Shown here one piece after another: positions 42,399 through 51,720 of a stretch of 64,000 nucleotides of DNA. The notes below the pieces were generated by a model. That model saw only the letters and a list, made by a program, of their open reading frames with translations. It had not been told where the DNA came from and did no database searches. The stretch spans positions 310,001 to 374,000 of the forward strand of contig NZ_BJUB01000002.1 in the NCBI RefSeq assembly GCF_007989805.1. The letters run 5' to 3'. How positions within the stretch are numbered: position 1 is the first letter of the stretch; each line of letters begins with the position of its first letter. This DNA is from Cellulomonas xylanilytica. Lineage in GTDB: Bacteria > Actinomycetota > Actinomycetes > Actinomycetales > Cellulomonadaceae. The position numbers and the translations under genes are program-made.

Positions 42399-42408
42399 GT
42401 CGTGCAGG

Positions 42409-45400
42409 TCAGCGCGTGACCTTGACCTTCACCTCCGGGCTGGTGCTCGAGCCCTGCGGGTTGGACAGCTCGGCGCGGTACACGTGCGTCCCGGCCGACC
42501 GCCCGGTCACCGTGGTCACGGCCTGCTGGGCGTTGAACCCGTTCGCGACCAGCGACTGCGTGTCGATGAGCACGCCGTCCTCGTACAGCCGGTACTCGGT
42601 GGCGTTGGTCCCCCACCAGAGGTTGGTGGTCAGCGTGTAGGTGCCGTCACCGTCCCAGTTGTCGTGGCTCAGCACCGGGGTGGCGGGGTTGGCCCTGTCC
42701 ACCGTCACGGTGAGCGCCGAGGTCGTCGTGCTCCCGTGCTGGTTGGTGAGCACGGCGGTGTAGACGTACGTGCCGTTCGTCCGCCCGGCCACCTGGAGGG
42801 TGGCGGACTGCGCGCCCGGGGTCGCGTCGAGCAGGTCCTGCGTGCCCAGCGCGACGCCGTTCTCGTAGAACGTCACCGACTGCGCGTTCTGCCCCCACCA
42901 CTGGTTCATCGTCACCTTGAAGGTGCCGTCGCCGTCCCAGTTGTCGCTGGAGAGCACGCCGGCGGCGGGCTTGCCCGTGGCCGGTCCGGGCACGCGGTCG
43001 CCCACGGGGAGCGGCTGCGTGTAGGCGATGCTCGGCGCCGGGGGCGTCGCCATCCCCTCACCCAGGAAGTACGACGTGTGCGGCGGCTGGTTGTACGCGG
43101 TGTTCTGCCAGGCCACACCGAGGCGGTACACCGGGTCGGACTGCAGGGTGCGCAGCCGGTGGTCGGTGAGGTCCACCGTCGTCGCGATCCGCAGGGCCGA
43201 CGAGTCGTCGAGACGCGTGACGATCTCCTCGCGCCAGTCGCCGAACAGGTCCGCCTGCAGGGCGACGTTGCCCTTGGTCGAGTTGCTGGTCAGCGTCCCG
43301 GTCGCCCGGTAGACCTCCTCCGGCTGCGACGTCTCCCAGTTCCACTTGTCGATCGTCGGCACGCCCGCGCCGGTCGCCTCGCTGTAGTCGTGGTCGCCGA
43401 TCTCCCGCAGCAGGTCACCGTCCCACCAGGTGAGGAAGTTCGCCGCCGGGATGGACGTCGACAGCAGCTCGCCCTTCGCCGTCCGCAGCTCGCCCACGGG
43501 CGAGTTCCACGCGGCGTCGCCGCCGACCGCCCAGCCCTCCGCGCCGGGGTGCCGGGGGTCGATGTCCCCCGCCGCCGCACGACCGGTGTCCCGGGTGGCC
43601 GGGATCGACCACAGGACGGTGCCCGTAGCGGCGTCCCGGAACGTGGCACCGCGGTTGCGCGAGGACGCCATGTCCTCGTGCGCGGCGAACACCTCGAGGC
43701 CGGGGTGCGACGGGTCCAGGTCCGACACGTGCAGCGCGTCCCCGTGCCCGAGGCCGGTCGTGTAGAGCGCGGTGCCGTCGTCGTCGATCGTCATGGACCC
43801 GAAGACGATCTCGTCCTTCTGGTCCCCGTCGACGTCCGCCACGGACAGGTTGTGGTTGCCCTGGCCGCGGTACTGGCTGCCCTCGACGTCGGAGTCGAAC
43901 GTCCAGCGCGGCGTCAGCGAGGTGCCGTCGAAGTCGTACGTCGCGACGACGGCGCGTGTGTAGTAGCCCCGGCTCACGACGAGGCTCGGGTGCTGGCCGT
44001 CGAGGTACGCGACCCCGGCCAGGAACCGGTCGACCCGGTTGCCGTAGGTGTCGCCCCACGCGCCGACGTTGCCGCGCGGCGGGGTGTAGTCGATCGTGTC
44101 GACCGCCGCCCCGGTGGCCCCGTCGAAGACCGTGAGGAACTCTGGGCCCGCCAGGACGTACCCGGAGGAGTTGCGGTGGTCGGCCGCCGCGTCACCGATG
44201 ACCGTGCCGGCACCGTCGACGGTGGCGTCCGCCGTCTTCATGGCGACCTCCGCCGTGCCGTCACCGTCCAGGTCGAACACCTGCAGCTGCGTGTAGTGCG
44301 CGCCGGCGCGGATGTTGCGCCCGAGGTCGACCCGCCACAGCTGCGTGCCGTCCAGCTCCTACGCGTCGACGTACACGTTCCCGGTGTAGCCGGCCTGCGA
44401 GTTGTCCTTCGAGTTGGTGGGGTCCCACTTCAGGACGATCTCGTACTGGCCGTCCCCGTCGAGGTCCCCGATCGAGGCGTCGTTGGCCCGGTAGGAGTAC
44501 GCGTCACCTGCGGGGGTGGTGCCGTCGGCGGGCTTGCTGATCGGCACGTCGAGCGTCTGCTGGTCCCACACCTCGAACTCGGTCGTGGCCCAGCGCTCGA
44601 TCGGGGCGAACACCGTGCTGACCCGGTAGGTCGACGTCGCCGTGCCCGCAGGGTCGAGCACGTTGGTGCTGCCGGTGACGGGCTCCGTCGTGACGCGCTT
44701 CCCGTCGCGGTACACGTGGAACGCGAGGTCCTGCTCGTCCAGACCGAGCAGGCGCCAGCCGACGTAGACGCCGCCGTCCGTGGCCACCGCGACGGGCGAG
44801 CGGTCCAGCCGCTCGGCCTCGCGCACGAACTGCACGGACCGGGGAACGGCGATGGTCGAGGAAGCCGCGGAACGACCGCCCGGTCCGACCGCCGCGACCC
44901 GATAGTCGTAGTCGACGGTCGCCTGGGCGGTGGTGTCCGTCCAGCTGTCTTCGCTGGTGCGGGCGACGACGACCGGGTCGAAGCCGGAGCGTGCGCGGTA
45001 GACGTCGTACGCGACCGCGCCGGGCCCGGCGGACCACGTGAGGGCGACGCCGTCGTCGGCCCACGCGCCGGTCAACCCGGTGGGGGCGGCCGGGGGTGCG
45101 ACGGCGGGGTCGACGACCGTCGCCGTCACCTCCGCGGACCGAGCGCTCTCGCGCCCCGTCGCGCCGACGGTGCTCACCGCGTAGGTGTACTCCTCCGCCA
45201 GCTGGACGTCGGTGTCGGTCCAGGTGGGGCTCGCCGGGTCGACCGTGCCGACGGCGACGGCGGTGCCGCCCGCCTCGGAGCGGTAGACGCGGTAGCCCGC
45301 CGCGCCGTCGACGACCGCCCAGGTCAGGCCGACGGAGGCCTCCGACGCGGTCGCGGTCACGGCCGCCGCCAGCCCGGTCGGCGACGCGACGGGCTGCAGG

Positions 45401-45915
45401 ATCTGGATCGAGTTGAGGCGGGCCGACGAGCCGCTGACGGTGATCGAGAGCTGCCCGCCCGTGACCTGCACGCCGTCGACCACGCGCTCGTCGACCACCC
45501 CGGAGTCCGCACGCCGGGCCGGCACCGCGACGCTGCCGACCGTCGCGCCGGTGTTGCTCGTCGCGATCCCGTCGCCCGTGCGCAGGATCACCGTGTAGGT
45601 GCCGTCGGGGACGTCGGCGACGAAGGTCGAGCCCGTCGTCGGCGGCAGGACGAAGTCGCGCAGGGCGAGGTCGTCACCGCCCCGGTCGCGGCACGCGTTG
45701 GCGGCGAGCGGCACGGTGAAGCCGAAGCCGGTGGACGCGCTGTAGGCGGTGTTGGCGTAGACCGGCGTGTAGCCGGGCGCGGTGGGGTTGCCCGCGCACT
45801 CGAAGTCGAACAGGTAGTCCTGCCCGGCCGCGGACGCGGGTGCTGCTGCGAACGGCAACGCCGCCACGGCGAGGGCCGCGGCCGCGAGGAAGGCAGGGGT
45901 TCGGTACAGACGCAT
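42409..45915 (-). pseudogene. rhamnogalacturonan lyase (PL11), interrupted by one in-frame amber codon
   Basis: A reading frame of 1,169 codons broken only by TAG at 44359-44361 (codon 519). Both sides are in the same frame. Residues 1-29 are a signal peptide (ASA cleavage). A beta-sandwich carbohydrate-binding-like domain follows (about 30-155), then two fibronectin III domains (about 158-340) and the PL11 catalytic propeller (about 345-960). Two tandem repeats at the C-terminus begin DNWDGDGT. The amber codon falls in YVDA-stop-ELDGTQLWR, where PL11 enzymes have DAY-LDGT-LWR, so TAC or TAT became TAG. The frame after it keeps all PL11 motifs (IRAGAHYTQL, GDWREEIVTR). Secreted cleavage of rhamnogalacturonan I backbones is lost or reduced unless the stop is suppressed or is a sequencing error. 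Confidence 0.85.
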
Positions 45916-45967
45916 GGTGGCCTTTCTCATCGTTGAGAGCCGTGCCGACCGGGCTGTGCAAGGGGCT

Positions 45968-46059
45968 TGTAACGATTCATCCGGCCGCGCAGGGTCATTC
46001 CTACAGACCCGCGACGGGGTTGCGCAAGAGATTCCGGCAAACTGGGGAAAGCGCTCGCC
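45968..46059 (-). promoter_or_regulatory. paired operators before the lyase gene
   Basis: TGTAACGATTCA (45968-45979), rhamnose class, and GGAAAGCGCTCGCC (46046-46059), generic class, lie 53 and 131 bp upstream of the lyase ATG at 45915. The same two classes are paired at rhaM and at the Gfo/GH42 genes, so the lyase seems to belong to the rhamnose regulon. Confidence 0.55.
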
Positions 46060-46086
46060 GTCGTGCTTTCCGAGATCGTCCGGCGG

Positions 46087-46974
46087 TCATCCGGACGACG
46101 GGCTCCCGCAGGCCGTGCGGATGAACTCGAACAGCGCCGACCGCAACGCCTCGCTGGACGCCAGGTAGAACACCGGCTGCTCCACCCCGTCCACGCGCGT
46201 GTGCACCCCGAAGAACGTGCCTCGCTTGTCGTCGGCGACGGCGTGCAGGTCGCAGCGACCCGCGACCGCCGGCAGCACGACCTGGCCCTCGCCGCTCGCC
46301 GTGTCCAGCGTGACCGGCCAGCTCACCGCTCCCCCGGGCGGCGCGAACAGCACCGTCCGGTCCACCTGCGTGACCTCGACCCTCGGCCCGCCGGCCACCG
46401 GCTCGACCCCGAGCACGACGTTCGCCGCGAGCGTCCCACCGACGTCGGTCGTGGTGATCGCGTCCGCCAGCGTCAGCGTCGCGCCCTCGGCCACCGCGAC
46501 CCCGGCGCAGTCCTCGCCGTGGATCCGCGCCAGGTGCCCCTGCGGGTCCGTCGGCTCCACGACGATCGTCGACCGGCCGCCCGCGTCGTCCGTCAGGTCG
46601 ACCTCGGCGCGCGCCGCACCCCCGGCCGCGCCGTCGCAGACCGGGTCCCCCAGCGCCACCGAGAAGTCGCGATCCACGCCGGCCCGCAGGATCCGGCCCT
46701 TGTCGGTGCCCGCGACCCCGTCCACGGTGGGCGTCGTCAGCCGCACGCCCGTGACGGAGAGGTCACCCGGCCCGCCGTTGGTCACCCGCACCTGCACCAC
46801 GCGCTGCGCCCACGTGCTCCTGCCCTGCCGGACCTCGACGCCGACCCCGGCCAGCAGGTCCGACGGGACGGGCGTCGGCGTGCTGGACCGCTCCGGCGCC
46901 GGCCCGCCGGCGCTGCAGCCCGCGAGCGCGAGAGCCACCACGAGCACCGCGCCCTGCCGCCACCGTCCGGACAT
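46087..46974 (-). CDS. lipoprotein of unknown function
   Basis: A 295-residue protein. The signal ends in LAGC (Cys near residue 20) and a Ser/Thr/Pro linker follows. The rest is beta-rich, with two Cys pairs (around residues 113/158 and 241/288) that could form disulfides. I do not recognise the family; similar proteins in actinobacteria are annotated as hypothetical. It lies between the lyase and the Gfo/LacI-fusion operon and reads in the same direction. Confidence 0.7.
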   Translation of the reverse strand: MSGRWRQGAVLVVALALAGCSAGGPAPERSSTPTPVPSDLLAGVGVEVRQGRSTWAQRVVQVRVTNGGPGDLSVTGVRLTTPTVDGVAGTDKGRILRAGVDRDFSVALGDPVCDGAAGGAARAEVDLTDDAGGRSTIVVEPTDPQGHLARIHGEDCAGVAVAEGATLTLADAITTTDVGGTLAANVVLGVEPVAGGPRVEVTQVDRTVLFAPPGGAVSWPVTLDTASGEGQVVLPAVAGRCDLHAVADDKRGTFFGVHTRVDGVEQPVFYLASSEALRSALFEFIRTACGSPSSG

Positions 46975-47015
46975 GCTCCGATGGTGCCGCAGGTCGGGCC
47001 GGTGGCGTAGACGTC

Positions 47016-47483
47016 TCAGGCGACCAGTGCCCGGCGCATCACGAAGTTCGTGAGCTCGACGCCGCGCAGCACCGGCCGCTGCTCGACCACGACGACGAAC
47101 CCGTGCGCCTCGAAGAACGGGCGTGCGGTCAGGCTCGCGTGCGTGCTCAGCTCGACCGCGCCCAGCTCCGTCGCGGTCGTCGTCGCCCACGCCAGCAGCG
47201 CCGACGCCACCCCACGACGGGCGAACGCCGGGTCGACGAACATCATGTCGACGTAGCCGCGCTCGTCGACGTCCGTGAAGCCGGCCACGCGGCCGTCGAC
47301 CTCCGCCACCCGGGTGCGCGCGCCGGCTCGCCGGTCCGACCACGCGGCGGGGTCGATCTCGTCGCTCGCCCACGCGGCGACCTGCTCGGGCGTGTAGTCG
47401 CGCGCGGCGGTCAGCCGGACGGCGCGCAGGAAGACGTCGAGCGTCGCGGGCCCGTCGGACTCGCGGTAGTCACGGAGGATCAC
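47016..47483 (-). CDS. GNAT-family N-acetyltransferase
   Basis: A 155-residue acetyltransferase. The acetyl-CoA site reads MMFVDPAFARRGVASALL (near residue 82), with the preceding VAGFTDV strand and a C-terminal HASLTARPFFEAHGF motif. GTG 47483 is chosen, 11 bp after the Gfo/Idh stop, so it is probably cotranscribed with that gene and the LacI fusion. Substrate unknown. Confidence 0.8.
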   Translation of the reverse strand: MILRDYRESDGPATLDVFLRAVRLTAARDYTPEQVAAWASDEIDPAAWSDRRAGARTRVAEVDGRVAGFTDVDERGYVDMMFVDPAFARRGVASALLAWATTTATELGAVELSTHASLTARPFFEAHGFVVVVEQRPVLRGVELTNFVMRRALVA

Positions 47484-47494
47484 GACGACCGAGC

Positions 47495-48661
47495 CTACGA
47501 CGCGTGCCCTCCGGCGAACGGGGCCCCGAGCTCGGTGAACGTCGCCCCCTCGTCGGCGACGCGTGCGCACCACGCCTCGACGTCGGCGATCACGGGGTGC
47601 GCGTCCCCGGCCTCACCCACCCACGTGACGAACGCGTCGGGCACGGGCGCCGGGTCGGGCCCGGTCCGCACCGCCTCGAGCACCCGCAGGAACGCCCCGG
47701 TGTCGGCCACCGAGCAGCGCAGGGTGACGGGCGGGTGCGCGCGGGCGGTCAGCAGCTGGGCCAGCAGGTCCACCCGGCCGCACCGGATCCGCCGCGTGCC
47801 GCGCGGGGACGACACCTCGAGCTCGTCGGTCTCGTAGAAGAGCGTCGCGGTGCCCAGCGTCCCGCGCACGGTGATGCGCGCCGGTGACCGCTCGGGTGCG
47901 CAGAGCGTCAGTCCCGCGGCGACGCGGATGCCCGCCGTCGTCTCGACCACCACGGCGGAGGTGTCGTCGGCCTCGATCGGGTGCGCCCGGTGCAGGTCGA
48001 GCCGCACGTCGGTGACGTCCTGCGTGGTCCGCGCTCCCGCCAGCAGCAGCGCCGTGGCGATCGCGTGCGCGAGCGGGTTGGTGACGACCCCGTCGACCAC
48101 CTCGACCCCGTCGAGCGTGCGCCGGCCGGCCCACCGGGCACGCTGGTAGTAGGCGGCGGTGCGCACCCACGTGCCGACGGCGCCGACCCCGGTGATCTCC
48201 CCCAGCTCCCCGGTGGCCACGATGCGTGCGACCTCGTCGACCGCGCCCGACCCGAAGGTCTGGAACCCGACCTGGCACAGCCGCCCGGTCTCCTCGACGA
48301 CGGCGAGCAGCTCGGCGTGCTCGGCCAGCGACGCGGTGGTCGGCTTCTCCAGGAGCACGTCGCAGCCGGCCCGCAGGGCAGCGGAGGCGAGCGCGAGGTG
48401 GGTGTGGATCGGCGTCGCGATGACGACGACGTCCGGGCGCGCCTCGGCCAGGAGCGTGTCGAGGTCCGGGTACCACGGCACGTCGCCGTCGGCGGGGCGC
48501 GGGTCGACCAGGGCGGCCAGGGTCGCGAGGCCGCGCTCCTGGAGGTCCTGGACCTTGCGGACGTGCGAGGCGCCGTGGCCGTGGATGCCCACCACCGCGA
48601 TGGTCGGCGGGGCGGCGGTCGTCGCGGTCTCCGGCGCGTGACGGGCCGTGCGCACGGTCAT
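47495..48661 (-). CDS. Gfo/Idh/MocA-family oxidoreductase
   Basis: A 388-residue oxidoreductase. Its Rossmann motif IAVVGIHGHGASHVRK (about residues 21-36) has a His-rich phosphate loop in place of the plain GxGxxG. The EKPTTASLAEH motif is near residue 108. ATG 48661 overlaps the stop of the LacI-DUF6807 fusion by four bases (ATGA). GTG 48667 is an alternative. This is the second place in the window where a Gfo/Idh gene abuts a DUF6807 domain. The common substrate is unknown. Confidence 0.82.
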   Translation of the reverse strand: MTVRTARHAPETATTAAPPTIAVVGIHGHGASHVRKVQDLQERGLATLAALVDPRPADGDVPWYPDLDTLLAEARPDVVVIATPIHTHLALASAALRAGCDVLLEKPTTASLAEHAELLAVVEETGRLCQVGFQTFGSGAVDEVARIVATGELGEITGVGAVGTWVRTAAYYQRARWAGRRTLDGVEVVDGVVTNPLAHAIATALLLAGARTTQDVTDVRLDLHRAHPIEADDTSAVVVETTAGIRVAAGLTLCAPERSPARITVRGTLGTATLFYETDELEVSSPRGTRRIRCGRVDLLAQLLTARAHPPVTLRCSVADTGAFLRVLEAVRTGPDPAPVPDAFVTWVGEAGDAHPVIADVEAWCARVADEGATFTELGAPFAGGHAS

Positions 48662-50610
48662 CCCCACGCCTGCGCCGCGAGCCGTCCCGCCTCGTCGGCG
48701 CCGAGCGCACGGTCGACCACGACCGCGGCGAGCCCGACCTCGAGCCGGTCACCCTCGGTCACGTCGACCACCGTGTCCCAGGCGAGCGCGGGGCCTGCCC
48801 CGACGTACTCGGCCACGCGGGCGAACCACGGCCGCAGGCGGGCGGGGTCCTGGACGAGCAGGACCGTCGTGGTCGCTCCCTCGCGCCGCTGGACGAACGC
48901 GAGCCACGGCGACAGGCTGCCGTGCACGGCCTCCTCGCCGACGAGGCCGGCACCGAGCACGGTGGTGACGTCCGCCGACGGGAGCCGCCAGAAGATGCCG
49001 CCGTACCCGGCGCTCGGCCGCCCGTTGGTGCCGGGGCTCTCGATGCGCAGCGGACCGTGCGCGGCGTGCAGCACACTGGACCAGCGCAGCACGTACCCGC
49101 GACCGTCCGCCAGGGGCGCCGCGGACAGCCGCCGGTCCTCGGTGAGCAGCGGCCGGTCGCGCTCGTCGCACCACTCGACCGCGTCGACGAGGGTGGCGCC
49201 GTCGTCGTCCACGCGCGTGCCGGAGCTGACCTGGCGACCGTGGTTGGGCAGCAGGGTGGGGCCCTCGTCACGCACGAACGTGCGACCGCCCCAGTAGTTG
49301 GTGCCGTTCACCACGGGCACCGCCATGGACACGCCGTAGTGGTGGCGGTGGTCCACCGGGCTCGTCTCGGTGAGGGCGGTGCCCGCCGCCGAGTGGACGG
49401 GGTGCAGGTACGGGCGGGGGGCGTGCACACGTGGGAGCCGCTCACCCGACACGTACCGCACGAGAGGGACGGCCGCACCGTCCCGGGCGGCCCCGCTGAG
49501 CAGGTAGGCGCCCTTCTCCGAGGTCCAGGCCGCCGCGGTCAGGTGCGGCACCTCCGGCTCGACCGGGTCCGACGCCGCGCGGCGTCCGAGCCGGGCGGCG
49601 GGCGGGACAGGGCCGGTGCTGGCTCGGACGGCGAGGACGGGCTCGATGAGGGGCGGGGTCGGGTCGAGCGTCTCGCTGCCGACCAGGGAGCGCAGGTGCG
49701 CCCAGGCCTGGCGGCCCAGCTCGGCCTGCGGGACGGTCGCGGTGGTCAGCGACGGCGTCGCGAACCGGGCGAGCTCGATGTCGTCGAAACCCGTGATGGA
49801 CACGTCGCCCGGCACGGCCACCCCCAGCTCGTTGAGGCGCGCGAGCAGGCCGAACGCGACGAGGTCGTTGTAGGCGACGATCGCCGTGGCGCGCGACGCC
49901 AGGACGTCCTGCGCCGCGGCGTACCCGGCCTCGACCGACGACCCGGTGGGCCGCTCGGAGAGCCGCACGTCCTCACGCCGGGCCGCCGCGACGCGCAGCG
50001 CGTCGAGCCGTGCACCGTGCGACGCGCTGTCGGTGGGCCCGGCCAGGTACAGCAGGTGCCGGTGGCCGAGGCCGGTGAGGTGCTCGACGATCTGGTCGAT
50101 GCCGGCGGCGTAGTCGATGGCGAGCGTCGGCGTGGTGCCGTCGGCGGCCCGGTTGACGACGACCACCGGGCGGATCTCGGGCAGCAGCGCGCGCAGCGTC
50201 TGCTCGGGCATGCGCGGGGAGACCAGGACGAGCGCGTCGCAGCGCAGCCGGGCGTCGAGAGCGATGCGCTCCTCGTCAGCAGCGTGCTCGGCGGTGTCCG
50301 CCACGAGGACCCGGTAACCTTCCTCGGCCGCAGCGGAGGCGACCCCGCGCAGGACCTGCTGGAACATCGGGTTGGCCAGGTCGGGGACCACCACGGCGAC
50401 CGTGTTGGTCCGTCCGAGGGAGAGGCTGCGTGCCGTGTTGCTGGGCCGGTAGTGGAGCTGCTCGGCCACCTCACGGACGCGCGCGGCCAGCTCGGGGTCC
50501 ACCGTGGCTCGCCCGTTCATGACCCGGGAGACCGTCGCCCGCGACACGCCCGCGGCGTGCGCGACCTCGGCGATGGTCGACGCTGTACGCGTCCACCCGT
50601 TCTGCGTCAC
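48658..50610 (-). CDS. LacI-family regulator fused to a DUF6807 domain
   Basis: A 650-residue protein of two parts with no frameshift between them. Residues about 10-60 are a LacI helix-turn-helix (TIAEVAHAAGVSRATVSRVM) and hinge; about 65-335 are the effector-binding domain (NPMFQQVLRG; ITGFDDIELARF). After a Pro/Arg linker, residues about 365-648 are a DUF6807 domain with the same marks as the free protein at 32745 (APRPYLHPVHS, PVDHRHHYGVSMAVPVV, NYWGGRTFV, SAGYGGIFWRL). GTG 50610 has GGAGG five bases upstream. It is divergent from an ABC importer with CCGG-centred operators between. It probably couples sugar sensing to an enzymatic or second sensing step. Confidence 0.88.
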   Translation of the reverse strand: MTQNGWTRTASTIAEVAHAAGVSRATVSRVMNGRATVDPELAARVREVAEQLHYRPSNTARSLSLGRTNTVAVVVPDLANPMFQQVLRGVASAAAEEGYRVLVADTAEHAADEERIALDARLRCDALVLVSPRMPEQTLRALLPEIRPVVVVNRAADGTTPTLAIDYAAGIDQIVEHLTGLGHRHLLYLAGPTDSASHGARLDALRVAAARREDVRLSERPTGSSVEAGYAAAQDVLASRATAIVAYNDLVAFGLLARLNELGVAVPGDVSITGFDDIELARFATPSLTTATVPQAELGRQAWAHLRSLVGSETLDPTPPLIEPVLAVRASTGPVPPAARLGRRAASDPVEPEVPHLTAAAWTSEKGAYLLSGAARDGAAVPLVRYVSGERLPRVHAPRPYLHPVHSAAGTALTETSPVDHRHHYGVSMAVPVVNGTNYWGGRTFVRDEGPTLLPNHGRQVSSGTRVDDDGATLVDAVEWCDERDRPLLTEDRRLSAAPLADGRGYVLRWSSVLHAAHGPLRIESPGTNGRPSAGYGGIFWRLPSADVTTVLGAGLVGEEAVHGSLSPWLAFVQRREGATTTVLLVQDPARLRPWFARVAEYVGAGPALAWDTVVDVTEGDRLEVGLAAVVVDRALGADEAGRLAAQAWG

Positions 50611-50676
50611 TGCAGCCTCCCGCGGTCACCCTCGAGCCACCAGAGAAGGGGCGGCTCCGCGCCGAACATACACCAC

Positions 50677-50738
50677 GGGAAACCGGTTCCCAACCCTCAT
50701 CACGAGTGCTACGGTACCGACCGAGGAACCGGTTTCTC
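50677..50738. promoter_or_regulatory. two CCGG-centred operators and ABC-importer promoter
   Basis: GGGAAACCGGTTCCC (50677-50691) and GAGGAACCGGTTTCTC (50723-50738) are LacI-type palindromes 46 bp apart, centre to centre. A plausible promoter, TTCCCA (50687-50692) and TACGGT (50710-50715), lies between and overlaps the first. They sit in the divergent gap of the LacI-DUF6807 gene and the ABC importer. Confidence 0.65.
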
Positions 50739-50778
50739 ACCGATTCCTTATCGCGAACACAGTGAGGTGATCGACGAC

Positions 50779-51720
50779 ATGTCCGTAGTGACAGAGCTGC
50801 GCAGGACTGCCAAGGGCGCGAAGACCGCGCCCTCGCGGCGGGGCCTGCGCAACGGGGACGGGAAGGCCGCAGCGGTCTTCCTAGCGCCCTGGTTCCTGGG
50901 CCTGGGGCTCATCACGATCGGCCCGATGATCGCATCGGGCTACCTGTCCTTCACGGACTACAACCTGCTCCAGCCTCCGCAGTGGACCGGCCTGGAGAAC
51001 TACACGCGGCTGTTCGAGGACCCCCGGCTGCTCAACTCGCTGCGCGTGACGTTCACGTACGTGTTCACCGCGGTGCCGCTGCAGCTCCTCGCCGCCCTGG
51101 CGCTCGCGCTGATCCTGGACCGCGGCATGAAGGGCCTGCCGTTCTACCGCTCGGTCCTCTACCTGCCCTCGCTGCTCGGCGGCTCGGTCGCCGTCGCCAT
51201 CCTGTGGCGCCAGGTGTTCGGCATCGACGGTCTGGTGAACGAGTTCCTCGCCCTCTTCGGCATCCAGGGCAAGGGCTGGGTGTCCGACCCGGACACCGCG
51301 CTGTACACCCTCGTCCTGCTGCACATCTGGACGTTCGGCGCACCGATGATCATCTTCCTGGCCGGCCTGCGGCAGATCCCGGAGATGTACTACGAGGCCG
51401 CGGCGATCGACGGTGCCGGCGTGGTGCGCAAGTTCCGCTCCATCACGCTGCCGCTGCTCACGCCGATCATCTTCTTCAACCTGGTGCTCCAGGTGATCGG
51501 GGCCTTCCAGAGCTTCACGCAGGCGTTCGTCGTCTCCGGCGGAACCGGTGGGCCGGCCGACTCGACGATGTTCTACACGCTCTACCTGTACCAGAAGGGC
51601 TTCACGGCCTTCGACATGGGGTACGCCTCCGCCATGGCGTGGCTGCTGGTGCTCATCGTCGCCGTGATGACCCTGATCAACTTCTTCGCCTCCAAGTTCT
51701 GGGTCTTCTACGATGACTGA
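50779..51720 (+). CDS. carbohydrate ABC transporter permease (MalF-like)
   Basis: A 313-residue permease with six helices and a basic start. The EAA loop MYYEAAAIDGAGVVRKF is near residue 215. It is the first gene of a second CUT1 importer (permease, permease, binding protein), an order with the binding protein last, unlike the importer at 36.3-40.3 kb. ATG 50779 has GGTGA upstream. It is very similar in layout to the 37926-38879 permease and probably a distant paralogue. Confidence 0.93.
   Translation: MSVVTELRRTAKGAKTAPSRRGLRNGDGKAAAVFLAPWFLGLGLITIGPMIASGYLSFTDYNLLQPPQWTGLENYTRLFEDPRLLNSLRVTFTYVFTAVPLQLLAALALALILDRGMKGLPFYRSVLYLPSLLGGSVAVAILWRQVFGIDGLVNEFLALFGIQGKGWVSDPDTALYTLVLLHIWTFGAPMIIFLAGLRQIPEMYYEAAAIDGAGVVRKFRSITLPLLTPIIFFNLVLQVIGAFQSFTQAFVVSGGTGGPADSTMFYTLYLYQKGFTAFDMGYASAMAWLLVLIVAVMTLINFFASKFWVFYDD

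Noticed and set aside
42328..45936. A 1,202-codon open frame on the plus strand across the whole lyase gene
   Set aside because: It is the antisense shadow of the PL11 gene. Its Arg/Val/Gly/Asp-rich composition has no domain, and the minus strand has clear lyase motifs, signal peptide and terminator.
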